Shown: positions 53,947 to 62,144 of the stretch, piece by piece | Layout of the letters: every line of letters starts with the position of its first letter | Position numbering within the stretch: the first letter of the stretch is position 1 | Origin: UBA11574 sp963752565 | Lineage (GTDB): Bacteria; Desulfobacterota; Desulfobacteria; Desulfobacterales; UBA11574 | DNA length: 64,000 nt | Direction: 5' to 3' | Assembly: GCA_963752565.1 (NCBI GenBank) | Contig: CAVVZC010000024.1 | Location: 42,763 to 106,762, forward strand | Notes under the pieces: model-generated | Seen by the model: only the letters and a program-made list of their open reading frames with translations | Database searches by the model: none | What the model was told of the DNA's origin: nothing | Made by a program: the position numbers and the translations under genes

Positions 53947-54438
53947 TTATACAAGTTCTGAATGATTTTTGTGACCGGACCACTTAGGCAGATCATCGTT
54001 TATATCGATAACCCGTATACCATAGAAGATATGGCACGTTGGTTTAAATTTCGTTGGAACTTTTGATACACCCCCGAAATTAAAAAGTGAGGGGAACGCA
54101 AGCCACATATTACGTCCTTCATCGGCAATAAGGGTGCCACACATAGCACAACTGACTTTGCAGGGAAGAATTCTCTCGTGTTTATTGAGTTCACTGTTGT
54201 AAAAGTTTAGGTGATCAATGCCTTTTGTAATTCTAACGTCATGTTTGTGAAATATAGCGGCCCATTGCATAGGGGCTCCATGCAGTTTTTGACATGCCAG
54301 GCAATGACATATTTTTGCATCTACAGGATCCGAGCACACTTCGTATTGTACCGCATCGCAGTGGCAACTTGCACGGTATTTGGCTGTAAAATTAACATCT
54401 GTAATCGACGCATAATTTGATCCAAATTCTTTTTTCAT
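53947..54438 (-). CDS. GFA-family (glutathione-dependent formaldehyde-activating-like) zinc protein
   Basis: A 163-residue protein with the GFA/CENP-V fold. ASCHCDAVQYEVC and AKICHCLACQKLHGAPMQW give C-x-C and C-x2-C zinc ligands, and SCAMCGTLIAD the last pair. The domain continues to residue 140 (VPTKFKPTCHIFYG). The start at 54438 is chosen because the domain starts there; no strong ribosome site. Most family members have unknown substrates; the formaldehyde role is doubtful. Cytoplasmic. Confidence 0.85.
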   Translation of the reverse strand: MKKEFGSNYASITDVNFTAKYRASCHCDAVQYEVCSDPVDAKICHCLACQKLHGAPMQWAAIFHKHDVRITKGIDHLNFYNSELNKHERILPCKVSCAMCGTLIADEGRNMWLAFPSLFNFGGVSKVPTKFKPTCHIFYGIRVIDINDDLPKWSGHKNHSELV

Positions 54439-54460
54439 GATAATCAATCCGGTTCTTCTC

Positions 54461-54496
54461 CAATTTAGTTGGAGAAGAGGGTCCAAGGATTCAAGA
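54461..54496. repeat. Repeat D, copy 2
   Basis: CAATTTAGTTGGAGAAGAGG and GTCCAAGGATTCAA, identical to 37202-37237. On the minus strand it encodes the tail N-P-W-T-L-F-S-N and the TAA stop of the S23-like relic that follows. Confidence 0.7.
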
Positions 54497-54600
54497 GTTT
54501 GTTTTCTGTAGACTTTATCAACGCCTTTAACATTCCTTCTACCGCCCTTATCCCCTCATTGAGCATTTCTAATTCTTTAGCATTTTTATCCGCCAGCTCT
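54462..54600 (-). pseudogene. Probable C-terminal relic of an S23 / four-helix-bundle gene
   Basis: The minus strand reads DKNAKELEMLNEGIRAVEGM then LKALIKSTENKLLNPWTLF and a stop. The M-L-x-x-L-I-K-S end of a long amphipathic helix is typical of the last helix of 23S rRNA intervening-sequence proteins. Upstream it runs into the GAACC block, so the rest of the gene is lost. Together with 40055-40147, where only the N-terminus is left, it suggests repeated loss of such genes. Confidence 0.5.
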
Positions 54601-54611
54601 GTGGAGGATCA

Positions 54612-54757
54612 CTCGAACCTTGCCTGTCCCGGCGGGCATTTTGACGGGGAACCTTGAACCCCAGCGTGTCGTAACGCAGTGGAGATCCCGATTTTTTCGG
54701 GGAACCCTGAACCCTGGACCCTGAACCCTGAACCTTGAACCCTGAACCCGACCCCCA
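54612..54757. repeat. GAACC block and heptamer tandem GAACCCT
   Basis: 54612-54659 is identical to 40158-40205. At 54672-54700 follows CGCAGTGGAG / GATTTTTTCG as at 8860-8890. Positions 54703-54750 are a tandem of about seven GAACCCT units (GGAACCCTGAACCCTGGACC and so on). The tract is gene-free. Confidence 0.7.
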
Positions 54758-54782
54758 TACCGTTTATTTCCCTTTAGCTCGA

Positions 54783-54992
54783 TCAGCCCGAAAAAGACGG
54801 GCCGATGGAAGGATCAAGCATACCACCCACCCCGGTATACTCTTCTCGCTTTCTCATGGTGGAGGAAGACATTAGTTTCGCCACATCCTTACACTGGCAT
54901 TCGGGGCATTGGGGGGGCGGATCACTGGAAAACAGCAGGAGTACTTCAAAGCAGTGAGAACAGTCTTTACACTCATATTCGTAAATCGGCAT
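54783..54992 (-). CDS. FmdB-type zinc-ribbon protein, second copy
   Basis: A 69-residue protein: MPIYEYECKDCSHCFEVLLL, then PPQCPECQCKDVAKLMSSS, with the two CxxC pairs of the FmdB family; it is closer to the family consensus than the copy at 48835. The C-terminal tail is Gly and Ser rich. Stands alone. Role not established. Confidence 0.9.
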   Translation of the reverse strand: MPIYEYECKDCSHCFEVLLLFSSDPPPQCPECQCKDVAKLMSSSTMRKREEYTGVGGMLDPSIGPSFSG

Positions 54993-55244
54993 TAGCTCCT
55001 CCGTAAAAAATTAACAGGTAAATTAAATATTTGGGACTGCCTACAATTCCTAAAAACGACTTTTATAACACTGCACCTAAATTAAATCAATTTATATATT
55101 GATGGACGCCCCCCAATTCCAACGTAACCTCTATTGACGCAAAAAAAGAAACGCGTAAATTCAACCCCGTCCCGACCCCAGCCTCCAGTACGCTCCGGAA
55201 GTTCCTATCTTCAAATAAATCCCTTAACTGAATGAATTTATCAT

Positions 55245-56384
55245 TCACTTTGCGTTATTATAATTTATCCGATAGATAACGCCAGCCCGATCATCGGAAA
55301 CCAGGAGGGCGCCATCAGGCATCACCAAGACATCCACAGGGCGACCCCAGGCACGGCCATTTTTAAGCCATCCTTCGGCAAAAACCTCGTAGCTTATCGC
55401 TTGGTCTCCATGGAGGCGTACCAGACTGATGCGATAACCTGTTGGGGTGGACCGGTTCCAGGAACCGTGCTCAGCGATGAAAATCTGATTTCGATACAGT
55501 TCCGGAAACATTGTTCCTGTGTAGAAGCGCATACCGAGTGCAGCAACATGCGGTCCCAACACCATGGCTGGAGGCACAAACTCTTTACAGCTTCGCTGGC
55601 TGCCGAATTTCGGGTCCGCAATGGTTCCCCCATGGCAGTAAGGAAAACCGAAGTGCATACCTTTTTGTGGTGCACGATTCAGCTCGTCGGGAGGCAGGTC
55701 GTCACCCAGCCAATCACGTCCGTTGTCCGTGAACCACAGCTCTCCGGTTTTCGGATGCCAGTCAAACCCCACGGTATTGCGAACGCCGTGAGCGAAGATC
55801 TCCAGGTTACTGCCATCAGAATTGAACCGCGTAATCGAGGCATATATCTGATTGCTCCCTTCACAGACATTACACGGTGCTCCCACCGGTACGTAGAGTT
55901 TATCATCCGGACCGAAACCTATGAATTTCCAACCATGGTGGGGATCCTTTGGAAAACTGTTATTAACAATCACCGGTTTGGGGGGATTTTTCAACCGCGA
56001 CTCAATACTATCGTATCGTAACACACGGTTCACCTCGGCAACATAGAGGGAACCATTTCTGAAGGCCACACCGTTGGGCATGTTCAACCCTTCAGCAATG
56101 GTGATGACTTCATCAGCCCGTCCGTCGTGGTTACGATCCACAATTGCATAGACGTTACCTGCTGAGCGAGTGCCGACAAACAGAGTCCCGCTATCACCGA
56201 GAGCAAGTGAACGGGCATTTTCAACATTATTGGCATAGATGTTTATGGCGAAGCCGGTCGGCAAGGTGATATCGTCAAGATGCACACCCTTCATATTCTT
56301 CGCAGGAGCACACGAAATTCCCCATATGACGGGAAGTAGAAGGATAAAGGCAATAAACAGTCTTTTCTTGTTTTTTCCGATCAT
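55245..56384 (-). CDS. PQQ-dependent sugar dehydrogenase-like lipoprotein (glucose/sorbosone type)
   Basis: A 379-residue beta-propeller protein. LLLPVIWGISCAPAKN suggests a lipoprotein signal with Cys 26. The body reads LPTGFAINIYANNVENARSL, GIAEGLNMPNGVAFRN-like text, HGWKFIGFGPDDKLYVPVG, HGVRNTVGFDWHPKTGELWF and LLVSDDRAGVIYRINY, as in soluble aldose sugar dehydrogenases. It would oxidise sugars outside the inner membrane with PQQ. No PQQ synthesis genes are in the window. The middle has CNVCEG, possibly a disulfide. Single gene. Confidence 0.88.
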   Translation of the reverse strand: MIGKNKKRLFIAFILLLPVIWGISCAPAKNMKGVHLDDITLPTGFAINIYANNVENARSLALGDSGTLFVGTRSAGNVYAIVDRNHDGRADEVITIAEGLNMPNGVAFRNGSLYVAEVNRVLRYDSIESRLKNPPKPVIVNNSFPKDPHHGWKFIGFGPDDKLYVPVGAPCNVCEGSNQIYASITRFNSDGSNLEIFAHGVRNTVGFDWHPKTGELWFTDNGRDWLGDDLPPDELNRAPQKGMHFGFPYCHGGTIADPKFGSQRSCKEFVPPAMVLGPHVAALGMRFYTGTMFPELYRNQIFIAEHGSWNRSTPTGYRISLVRLHGDQAISYEVFAEGWLKNGRAWGRPVDVLVMPDGALLVSDDRAGVIYRINYNNAK

Positions 56385-56432
56385 CCTTGCGTGCTCCTCA
56401 AGTCATTTTTCCAAAATATTTAAGATCATCTT

Positions 56433-57326
56433 TCAGCCGTACGATAATGTTCGAACCACTTCATCTCTAAACGCCATACTTTTCTGATCCGCTGATATAA
56501 TGTCAATCTCAGAAAAAGATGAGACACCGATACCAAGCTCTGAAGCCCTTGCAATTTGTCTCTGATCGAAAATCTTTTGTTGCATAATAGCCTTATTACT
56601 GCCAAGGGTCTTAAGAACAGCGACGCCAACCGCATCGATAGCCACACGATCGGTCGAAGCTAAAAAGATATTCCCTTTGGCTCGCTTTCCTGTGGCGGGT
56701 CCACCATCCGTAAATACATCGATTCCATCTAACACGATGATGTCAGGCGAAAAGGGTTGATTAATTTCTGCTATCATCTCCTGTTGATGAAAAGACTGGT
56801 GCAGCTCACCCATATATTGATACCCATGCCGGAATGTGGGGACGACTCCAACATGTAGTTTCAGAGACAGCGTAAATACACCTCCAAATTGGTGGGTTTT
56901 TAAACAACAAGTGGATATAAGGCATTCTGACTCAAGAATGGGTCTTGCGATGCGAAATCCATTTTCCCAATGGCTGTGCTTCGGCTTAAACTCAACCCAA
57001 TCCTTTGTTTCCAAATCATCAAAATTAATAATATGAACATCCTTTTGGTTTAAAAGAGGAACAACACCCTTTCTATCCAGAACTTCCTGAGTCAGTGGAT
57101 AACTCCGCTCACCTAAACTGATGGATTTTGCCCCCATATTCCAAATTTCATCAACAAGTGCCATCAAAGTGTCATTGTGAGTTGAGCCCGGAGTCGGATC
57201 TGCGGTATTAAAATTTGGTTTTATAAGAACATTTTTATTTTTTACAGGATTGATACCTAAGGCGGATATAGAAGATTTTACGCCTTTTTCCCTGTCTTCT
57301 GTTTTTATAAATGCAACTTTGCCCAT
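56433..57326 (-). CDS. DUF362 domain protein
   Basis: A 297-residue protein of the DUF362 family: KVAFIKTEDREKGVKSSISA, NVLIKPNFNTADPTPGSTHN, DIIVLDGIDVFTDGGPATGK. This family is common in anaerobes and often carries an added ferredoxin domain; here none is attached. ATG 57326 fits the family start; AAGGAAAGG precedes it. The C-terminal region (GIGVSSFSEIDIISADQ) is intact. Function in the family is not established; cytoplasmic. Confidence 0.88.
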   Translation of the reverse strand: MGKVAFIKTEDREKGVKSSISALGINPVKNKNVLIKPNFNTADPTPGSTHNDTLMALVDEIWNMGAKSISLGERSYPLTQEVLDRKGVVPLLNQKDVHIINFDDLETKDWVEFKPKHSHWENGFRIARPILESECLISTCCLKTHQFGGVFTLSLKLHVGVVPTFRHGYQYMGELHQSFHQQEMIAEINQPFSPDIIVLDGIDVFTDGGPATGKRAKGNIFLASTDRVAIDAVGVAVLKTLGSNKAIMQQKIFDQRQIARASELGIGVSSFSEIDIISADQKSMAFRDEVVRTLSYG

Positions 57327-57436
57327 TTGCTTGCCTTTCCTTTTGAATGTCAACATGTTCCCTTTGTCCCTTAAGTCCATGCATCTATCCATGATTGCAG
57401 TTTAACAAAATACTCTATGGAAGTAAGGGCATCATC

Positions 57437-57458
57437 ACAGATCAAGGTTTGTCCCCAA
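57437..57458 (-). repeat. Repeat module B copy
   Basis: Minus strand GGGGACAAACCTTGATCTG; a short copy about 25 bases after the stop of the DUF302 gene at 57479, in the same orientation. Confidence 0.6.
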
Positions 57459-57478
57459 GCCTTCCATTATGCCTGTTT

Positions 57479-57931
57479 TCAAGGCATTGTGGCTGCATTT
57501 GCGAAGTTGCTCAGCGCGGTCTCAATTTTTTTTATGACGTCAACACATTCCGTAATCCCATGACGTTTTGCCAGATATTTTGGATCATTATACGAAAGCC
57601 ATACCTGCCCCGCTTCATCTTCCCAGATGAGGGCTTTTTGAGGAAGATCGATCGCTACGCTTTGGCCACACTGCATCAGCGGTGTACCGACTTTTGGATT
57701 GCCAAAGATAATTACTTCGGTGGGGCGCAACTTTTTCCCCACCTTTTGAGCACCTTCCGCATGATTTATCCTGATAAACACTATCATGTTTTTTGCGATC
57801 AAGTTGTTTTCGAGGCGGTCAGCAGTGACCTTGACATCATGAGAACTTTTTATACTAATAATGCCATTGTCAGCACAAGCCAGTGATGCGAAGAATATTA
57901 TTCCTATTAAAGTAAAGAGTAACTGTCGCAT
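57479..57931 (-). CDS. Exported DUF302 protein
   Basis: A 150-residue protein. MRQLLFTLIGIIFFASLACA is a signal peptide. ISIKSSHDVKVTADRLENNL and VIIFGNPKVGTPLMQCGQSV, LPQKALIWEDEAGQVWLSYN match DUF302, a fold often seen with sulfur or cytochrome functions in the periplasm. ATG 57931 has AAGGAGG upstream. The following upstream gene is the tetraheme cytochrome at 58206, 275 bases away, so a functional link is possible. Confidence 0.88.
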   Translation of the reverse strand: MRQLLFTLIGIIFFASLACADNGIISIKSSHDVKVTADRLENNLIAKNMIVFIRINHAEGAQKVGKKLRPTEVIIFGNPKVGTPLMQCGQSVAIDLPQKALIWEDEAGQVWLSYNDPKYLAKRHGITECVDVIKKIETALSNFANAATMP

Positions 57932-58159
57932 AGTTGATCCTCCTTGTTCACTTGAAAATAACATATGTATTATATCGCTGCATCTTTTTTACCCTATATA
58001 GGTTAGAAAACTAAATTGTATGACCTTACCGGATGTCCCACTTAAACTCTTTTGCCCAAAAATTCGGTTTTAGGAATTTACAGGAACCTTTGATGCGTTG
58101 ATGATATTCTAAAGAACGTTGTCTCAAAAATAGGAAATTATAATTAAATGCCCGTTCCG

Positions 58160-58198
58160 ATTTTCCAACAAGCAACTTATAAACTTATGTACGTCCCT
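58160..58198 (-). repeat. Repeat module A' copy
   Basis: Minus strand GGGACGTACATAAGTTTATA then AGTTGCTTGTTGG. It starts about 8 bases after the stop of the cytochrome gene. The same block is at 63967-64000, and a shorter one at 62465-62491. Confidence 0.7.
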
Positions 58199-58205
58199 TC
58201 GCCCT

Positions 58206-58841
58206 TTATTTGCTTTCATCACCATGACATGTTTTACACGTAACGGGTGCAGCACCTTCATCTTTCGCTTTCAAATTCATTTTCTTGTTGAAATCCTTGT
58301 GGCATCCTTTGCAGTTGTCATGTATGGCATTGGCATGATATTCACGCTTTTGCTCTTTTGTCAGACCCTTTGCTTCTTTGCCTTGGATATAGCCGGGTTT
58401 TTTGTGACACTCAATGCAATTTTGAACGTCATCACCTTCTTTTAAATTACTCAGCGGTTTATTGTCTTTATCGTGGTGACACGATCCGCAGCCGTTTTTA
58501 TAAAGTTCCGGATGTTTCTCTACATATTCCTTTGCATGCTTCATATGTGTAAATGTTTGTATACCCTTGGTATGTTTGGCATATGCTTTGTTGTTCATAA
58601 TGATAATCTTCGGAAAAGCAATACCCTCATTATCTGGAATGGTCTCAGTTCTAACAATTTCACCAGTCTTCGGTAGTTCAGCTATATTTTTTTTCTCGCT
58701 CACACTTTCATGAGAAACCTTTGCTTGCTCCGGTTTCTCCGAGCAACCAGACAGGACACCAAACACTATGCCAATAAAAAGAAATGGACAAATGCTCAAC
58801 AAAGTAAAGTATAGACTTACACTATATCTATTTCCCTGCAT
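58206..58841 (-). CDS. Tetraheme cytochrome c3-type lipoprotein
   Basis: A 211-residue lipoprotein: VFGVLSGCSEK is the lipobox (Cys 33). Four heme motifs occur: CGSCH, CIECH, CKGCH and CKTCH, and FTHMKHAKEYVEKHPELY carries the axial histidine pair seen in cytochrome c3 (class III) proteins. A 60-residue spacer (PKTGEIVRTETIP) separates it from the anchor. It should shuttle electrons at the periplasmic face, e.g. from hydrogenase or formate dehydrogenase to membrane complexes. GGAG before the ATG. Confidence 0.95.
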   Translation of the reverse strand: MQGNRYSVSLYFTLLSICPFLFIGIVFGVLSGCSEKPEQAKVSHESVSEKKNIAELPKTGEIVRTETIPDNEGIAFPKIIIMNNKAYAKHTKGIQTFTHMKHAKEYVEKHPELYKNGCGSCHHDKDNKPLSNLKEGDDVQNCIECHKKPGYIQGKEAKGLTKEQKREYHANAIHDNCKGCHKDFNKKMNLKAKDEGAAPVTCKTCHGDESK

Positions 58842-58975
58842 AAAAATATCTCCAATATACTTTTTTAATTATTGGGATTAAGAGTTGCGCTTGATTACAG
58901 ATATCGACAAAAGCAGGCTAAACAATTCGCTTTTTTTTAATCCAGACATATCATATGTTTGCCGCCAATACCCTC

Positions 58976-59170
58976 TTATTCCATTGTTTCCTTCACCCGC
59001 CCAACTTCACCACTTTCTAAACGGACTTTTATGCCATGAGGGTGAGTCGGCGATTTTGTCAGAATGTTTTTCACTATACCTTCCGTTAATTTTCCGGATC
59101 GCTGGTCTTTCTTTAATACGATCCGAACATGAAGACCTGGCGATATTTTTATACGATTTAAATCATCCAT
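58976..59170 (-). CDS. YwbE-family protein
   Basis: A 64-residue protein: MDDLNRIKISPGLHVRIVLK, KDQRSGKLTEGIVKNILTKS, HPHGIKVRLESGEVGRVKE, which is the whole YwbE family pattern (DUF2196). The family is widely conserved and of unknown function, with an SH3-like small beta barrel. Stands alone; the ATG has no strong ribosome site. Confidence 0.9.
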   Translation of the reverse strand: MDDLNRIKISPGLHVRIVLKKDQRSGKLTEGIVKNILTKSPTHPHGIKVRLESGEVGRVKETME

Positions 59171-59652
59171 GATTTTAATTTTATATCCCCAAAATATTGA
59201 ATTCCTTCAATAAACTGAATATGTTAAGAATGTCACCCATTTCTCATATGCATTTATATCCTTAAACCCTGAACCTTTGAACGCTGCACTCTTAAACGGT
59301 TTTAACCATAGAAACTTATTATTTGATGGCAGGGTTTTGGGGTCTGCGGGGTTTTGGGATCGGGGTTTTGGGGTCTGGCCACGGTAACCGATTATAATAA
59401 CAGTAAATGAAGCATAAAATAGGCCCTAAATTCGTCTTAAACAACTCTTTTTGACCCCAAAAAAAACTTTTAAGGCCTTATCTAACGCAAAATATGAACG
59501 TTTTATACATTATCTCAATATGTTGCTGTGGTCCGACCCTCACTCCACACTAAAAATGAAGCATTAAAAAGACGCGTAAGGGGCTATTTTTAGACTGTCA
59601 TTGACATACAGAAGGATCTGGATATTGTCAAATCAAGTTTCTTTCAGAACAT
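59171..59652. repeat. Intergenic region with module A, repeat J and GGGTTTTGGG tandem
   Basis: Module A lies at 59209-59238. At 59330-59380 GGGTTTTGGGGTCTG is repeated about three times. Repeat J copy 2 spans about 59363-59470 and a further related stretch 59550-59600 (ATGAAGCATTAAAAAGACG). No gene is present. Confidence 0.55.
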
Positions 59653-60033
59653 TTAATCTGACCCCGACACCCATTTTTTTGCGTCTTCAAGATTTATGAA
59701 AATTCCAATCTTTGCTGGCAGATCAGCTGCAGCAACTTGATACATTCTTGATAGATCATATTCCAAATCACGGGATACAATAACGGCTACTTTGAATTCA
59801 GCACGATTTTTTAATTGAGTCTCAAAGTATCTGGCTAACCTTATAACATCTTGACGATCAAATTTAGAAGCATCAGCATTTCTCATATCCCATATTGAAT
59901 TCAAATCTTTTTGAAAATCCGTATGTGAGAGTATTGCTTCATATGAAGACTTGATTTCTTCAAAGGTCATTTCACCAGCCACTGTATGGATCATTACTGC
60001 TGCCTTTTTATCCACAACTGTATTTACTATCAT
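59653..60033 (-). CDS. SpoIIAA-like / STAS-like protein, last gene of the SLOG-DUF6794 operon
   Basis: A 126-residue protein: VNTVVDKKAAVMIHTVAGEM, TFEEIKSSYEAILSHTDFQK, SIWDMRNADASKFDRQDVIR, KVAVIVSRDLEYDLSRMYQV. The pattern of VxxVxG..T..E and W-D-x-R is that of the SpoIIAA-like domain family (STAS fold). ATG 60033 fits GGAG at eight bases; an ATG six bases upstream is too close. It is 34 bases behind the ribbon-helix-helix gene and so probably in the same operon. Function unknown. Confidence 0.75.
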   Translation of the reverse strand: MIVNTVVDKKAAVMIHTVAGEMTFEEIKSSYEAILSHTDFQKDLNSIWDMRNADASKFDRQDVIRLARYFETQLKNRAEFKVAVIVSRDLEYDLSRMYQVAAADLPAKIGIFINLEDAKKWVSGSD

Positions 60034-60066
60034 AACCATATCTCCATAAATATCAGTCTGTGTCCT

Positions 60067-60258
60067 TTACAGTCTGGGCTTTTTTCGTCTCTCTTTGTTA
60101 GCAAGTTCTAACTTTTCAATTATGGCATCAGTCACAAATTCCTTAACATCCATGTCTCTTTCATTACAATAAGTCCGTATTCTTTCCAGCAATTCTTCTG
60201 GTATCATTATGTTTAGCAGGTTAGTTTCAGTTTTTGTAGGTGGTGGCCTGTTCTCCAT
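60067..60258 (-). CDS. Ribbon-helix-helix-like small protein
   Basis: A 63-residue protein. NLLNIMIPEELLERIRTYCN and ERDMDVKEFVTDAIIEKLEL follow the strand-helix-helix pattern of RHH regulators and antitoxins, with a basic tail (NKERRKKPRL). It overlaps the upstream membrane protein gene by 32 bases, so they are co-translated. It may be the operon regulator; a toxin partner is not obvious. Confidence 0.8.
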   Translation of the reverse strand: MENRPPPTKTETNLLNIMIPEELLERIRTYCNERDMDVKEFVTDAIIEKLELANKERRKKPRL

Positions 60259-60421
60259 GTTGTTCCTTTCTTTTTCCTAAGATGATAAAAGGCAGGGCTA
60301 ATGGGCCGAAAAAAAATCCCATTATAAACCAAAACTGTTTGTTATAACCTTTCTTACCAGCCAGATAATAAAGCAACACACCGAAAAGTATTGAAATAAG
60401 TATTATAGCTATAAAGCCCAT
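60227..60421 (-). CDS. Small two-span membrane protein
   Basis: A 64-residue protein with two membrane spans: IAIILISILFGVLLYYLAG and FWFIMGFFFGPLALPFIIL, with a short loop KKGYNKQ, as in small hypothetical membrane proteins of the superinfection-exclusion-B style. Its start codon follows the TAA of the DUF6794 gene without a gap, and it overlaps the RHH gene by 32 bases. Membrane subunit of the operon; role unknown. Confidence 0.8.
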   Translation of the reverse strand: MGFIAIILISILFGVLLYYLAGKKGYNKQFWFIMGFFFGPLALPFIILGKRKEQHGEQATTYKN

Positions 60422-60733
60422 TTATTTATCAATACCCTTAAAAATAAAGGTCGTTTGTAATTTTTTCCACAACTCTAAAATTATTATGAAAGACGCATGG
60501 CCAATACTAATTTCATCAGCCTTAGATACATAACGACAAGATTCCATTAAATCATCATTCTCATCTAAACGAAATTCTTTTCTAATATATTCCCCAATTG
60601 TAAATTGAAGATCAATCAATTCTTCCTCTGACGTGTTTACTATCATTGTCTTTTCTGTAAAAGACAATTCAGAAGTAAGTCTGTCAACGGATTGGTCAAT
60701 ACTTTTCGGTAATTTCTTAGTGGTCTCGTTCAC
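60422..60733 (-). CDS. DUF6794 protein
   Basis: A 103-residue helical protein: LPKSIDQSVDRLTSELSFTE, EELIDLQFTIGEYIRKEFRL, DDLMESCRYVSKADEISIGH. The same pattern (P-K-x-x-D-x-x-V-D, then E-E-L-x-x-x-x-x-x-x-x-x-I-R-x-x-F, then L-x-E-S-C) occurs in residues 160-260 of the SLOG fusion at 61320, so this is a second copy of the domain without SLOG. Domain function unknown. It sits 60 bases after the nuclease-like gene. Confidence 0.8.
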   Translation of the reverse strand: MNETTKKLPKSIDQSVDRLTSELSFTEKTMIVNTSEEELIDLQFTIGEYIRKEFRLDENDDLMESCRYVSKADEISIGHASFIIILELWKKLQTTFIFKGIDK

Positions 60734-60792
60734 TTTTTAATATTCCATTTACATGCAGAACATTTTAATACTAACATTGATTCCTCAGACTA

Positions 60793-61323
60793 TCAGTTTT
60801 GCCCCCATTTTGATTTCAGTCTCAAGTATTTCTCTGTTAGCTCAGGATCAGCCCAAATATTTAGCTTCTCTATTCTGGCAAGTTTCTCTGCAGCACGAAA
60901 TTCAGCATGATATTTTTCACTCTTGCCATATTTAGTGTAATACGGTGATAGTCCTTTCCTTACCAAATCAAGGTTTAAATTTCGTCCATCCACAAAAACA
61001 TAAGCAAGAAGATGTCCATGATTTCCTCTGAGTCTGTCTATTTCAAATTCAAGGCTAACATTTTTGTCAAATACTTTCTTTAGAGTGTAACTTGATGCCA
61101 CTTTGCCCATTGGGATATTTTGCTTTTTATCAGGATGAACTGATTCAGGGGTATCAACACACAACAGACGAACTTTTTCATACTTTCCACCATATCTGAC
61201 TACAATAGTATCCCCATCAACGATACCTACAACTTTGTATTGTCCTGCAATGGTAAGTTCTGGAGATATTATGAGCAGGGTTATCAGAAGGGATATTATT
61301 CTCAGAATGTTGTAATATCTCAT
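60793..61323 (-). CDS. Exported thermonuclease-fold (SNase-like) protein
   Basis: A 176-residue protein. Residues 1-27 form a signal peptide (IISLLITLLIISPELTIAG). YKVVGIVDGDTIVVRYGGKY and VRLLCVDTPESVHP are the SNase core, with Asp (DGDT), Arg 53 and Glu 61 in place. At the position of the second catalytic Arg, where homologues read Y-G-R-x-L-A-Y, it reads GNHGHLLAYVFVDG with His, so activity may be changed. VRKGLSPYYTKYGKSEKYH completes the fold. Its start overlaps the SLOG gene by 4 bases (ATGA). Confidence 0.88.
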   Translation of the reverse strand: MRYYNILRIISLLITLLIISPELTIAGQYKVVGIVDGDTIVVRYGGKYEKVRLLCVDTPESVHPDKKQNIPMGKVASSYTLKKVFDKNVSLEFEIDRLRGNHGHLLAYVFVDGRNLNLDLVRKGLSPYYTKYGKSEKYHAEFRAAEKLARIEKLNIWADPELTEKYLRLKSKWGQN

Positions 61324-62144
61324 TTCACAACCCTCAGCTTATACGTTTTCCGCAGTTTTTCCCAGAGTTTTTCTATAATGACTAAAGCTGCTGTGCTTTC
61401 GTTAAGATTTTTATTTCCGGAAATTGCAAGGCATGATTCAAACAGTTGCTTGTTAATATCTTTCATAAAAAACTGGTTCCTTATGAAAATACTCAAGGAG
61501 TAATTGATCACTCTTAGTTCCTCTTTGTCAAAATTTGCCATCCTCACCCTTTCCTCCAAAGTCATGTCTGAGATGATCTGATCTACAGCTTCGTCAACTG
61601 TCTTTGGAAGAACTGGTATCTTTTGAAGATACATATCCTTGTAATAGTCTGTGGCTTTTGAACCTTGAGGGGCATCCATTATGTCTAAAAGTAATGCTCC
61701 CTCAACTATAATAGTCATGTGTCTATCTATGTTGTGGTATTCATATGTGAAAGGCCCAATAATATACAGTGCATCAATGTTATATGTTTGTATCCAATCA
61801 TATACAATAGTGGTAGCTTCAAAAGAGGATGTTAATTCCAGATCAACGACAAAAACCTGACGTGAATACTTTATGGTTACTTTTCTGGCAAATTTAGAAT
61901 CGTCATTTAATTCTCCAGCAGAAATTATGAGTGTGCCAGTTGATTCTTTTACATTTCGTTCGATACAGTATAGGTGATCATCCGTATTCAGTTCTTGGAG
62001 TTTATACTTTGAGGGTAGTGTTCCAATCTCTGTCATCCGTCCCCACGGAATGTATCCTCCGTGAGGTATCCCCAAACTCATTGCAGCATCCAAAACAGCT
62101 TGATCAGCAACTGTCAGTCCACCTGATATGATTTTTTTAAGCAT
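61320..62144 (-). CDS. SLOG (circularly permuted YpsA) domain fused to DUF6794
   Basis: A 274-residue protein; AAAGGA before the ATG. Residues 1-150 match the cpYpsA-type SLOG family (formerly Mo-carrier): KKIISGGLTVADQAVLDAAM, LGIPHGGYIPWGRMTEIGTL, YCIERNVKESTGTLIISAGE. The usual GGQTGAD loop is GGLTVAD. Residues 160-260 are DUF6794 (VLPKTVDEAVDQIISDMTLE, LFESCLAISG). SLOG domains are predicted to bind nucleotides or nucleotide-derived signals in conflict systems. It is the first gene of a six-gene operon reaching to 59653. Function unknown. Confidence 0.85.
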   Translation of the reverse strand: MLKKIISGGLTVADQAVLDAAMSLGIPHGGYIPWGRMTEIGTLPSKYKLQELNTDDHLYCIERNVKESTGTLIISAGELNDDSKFARKVTIKYSRQVFVVDLELTSSFEATTIVYDWIQTYNIDALYIIGPFTYEYHNIDRHMTIIVEGALLLDIMDAPQGSKATDYYKDMYLQKIPVLPKTVDEAVDQIISDMTLEERVRMANFDKEELRVINYSLSIFIRNQFFMKDINKQLFESCLAISGNKNLNESTAALVIIEKLWEKLRKTYKLRVVK

